From Pseudomonas sputi (GTDB taxonomy: Bacteria > Pseudomonadota > Gammaproteobacteria > Pseudomonadales > Pseudomonadaceae), in assembly GCF_021603585.1 (NCBI RefSeq), contig NZ_BQHI01000008.1, forward strand, positions 1 through 64,000: a stretch of 64,000 nt of DNA, given 5' to 3'. This document shows, piece after piece, positions 63,650 to 64,000 of the stretch. Made by a program: the position numbers and the translations under genes. The notes beneath the pieces are model-generated. The model was not told the DNA's origin. It saw only the letters and a list, made by a program, of their open reading frames with translations, and did not search any database. Positions within the stretch are counted from its first letter, which is position 1. Every line of letters starts with the position of its first letter.

Positions 63650-64000
63650 TTACTCCGGTAGCTCGTACACATAAATCTTGTCCGCTTCCATCTGATACCC
63701 GGCGTCGGCCAGTTCGCTGGTGGACGGCTTGACCTGCAACGGCCCCTCGACCCAGTACGGCTGATACAGCTCGTCGAGCTTCACGCCGAGTTCGCTTTTC
63801 ACGTGCACGATCTGATTCGACGGCGGTGGCGGTACGTGGATGCAGGCGCCGAAATACGGCACCAGCAGGAAGTCCGTGGTGCGGCCCTCTTCGCTCACCT
63901 CCAGCGGCACGATGTAGCCCGGCAGGCGAATGTTCTGGCCGTCGAGGCTTTGCACCACGGGGGCGTTGGGCATGTCCTGTTTGGCCGCCGGCGCGGACTC
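63650..64000 (-). CDS. DUF3299 protein, 3' part (N-terminus outside window)
   Basis: At least 116 codons, open at the right edge. QSLDGQNIRLPGYIVPLEVSEE, TDFLLVPYFGACIHVPPPPSNQIVHV and ADKIYVYELPE are typical of DUF3299. The motif C-I-H-V-P-P-P-P resembles small exported metal-handling proteins, but function is unknown. The frame stays open through 64000, so the Met at 63973 need not be the start. Neighbour of oprG, as in P. aeruginosa (from memory). Confidence 0.85.
   Translation of the reverse strand, partial: ESAPAAKQDMPNAPVVQSLDGQNIRLPGYIVPLEVSEEGRTTDFLLVPYFGACIHVPPPPSNQIVHVKSELGVKLDELYQPYWVEGPLQVKPSTSELADAGYQMEADKIYVYELPE

Overview
The window comes from the chromosome of a Pseudomonas of the fluorescens type. 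Evidence: the gene order birA-coaX-SPOR protein-tRNA(Tyr, Gly, Thr)-tufB-tRNA-Trp-secE-nusG-rplKAJL-rpoBC-rpsLG-fusA-tufA-S10/spc/alpha operons-katA-ferritin-uvrA-MFS-ssb matches what I know of Pseudomonas; RpoC is 1399 aa; and the accessory intergenic regions carry Pseudomonas-type small palindromic repeats. No plasmid, prophage, IS element or CRISPR signal was seen.

Layout. 1-390: the 3' end of an rRNA operon (23S tail, 5S, terminator). 475-2615: biotin ligase/repressor, type III pantothenate kinase and a SPOR-domain protein. 2718-4452: four tRNA genes around the first EF-Tu gene. 4498-34788: the large transcription/translation block (secE, nusG, RNA polymerase beta, beta', alpha, ribosomal proteins, EF-G, second EF-Tu, SecY). 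Internal punctuation is readable here: an L10 leader, an attenuator before rpoB, and promoters before rpsL, rpsJ, rpsH and rpsM. At rpsH and rpsM the -35 box lies in the 3' arm of a terminator-like hairpin. 34986-42074: oxidative stress, iron storage and DNA repair (katA, ferritin, uvrA, a YajR-like exporter, ssb).

42151-46618 (minus strand): a complete six-gene set in the order of Escherichia coli yjfI-yjfJ-yjfK-yjfL-yjfM-yjfC, combining a PspA/IM30 coiled-coil protein, a small DUF350 membrane protein, an exported DUF1190 protein and a glutathionylspermidine-synthase-like ATP-grasp enzyme. Its promoter region is bracketed by two perfect 17-bp inverted copies of an operator-like palindrome. 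This is the best candidate for a poorly described system in the window.

46761-56258: a divergent isochorismatase-like hydrolase and GlxA-type regulator; a DUF3182 gene overlapping an alpha/beta hydrolase; a minus-strand quartet joined by ATGA overlaps (DUF72, YbhP-like, cardiolipin synthase B-like, YbhN-like); an MFS exporter with an upstream palindrome; and a small, possibly frameshifted membrane ORF. 56315-64000: the large helicase Lhr, two sugar-nucleotide SDR proteins, an OprG/OmpW porin with an ANR-type box at class II spacing, and the 3' part of a DUF3299 gene.

All functions are inferred from sequence motifs, length and neighbourhood. No database search was run, and family names are from memory.
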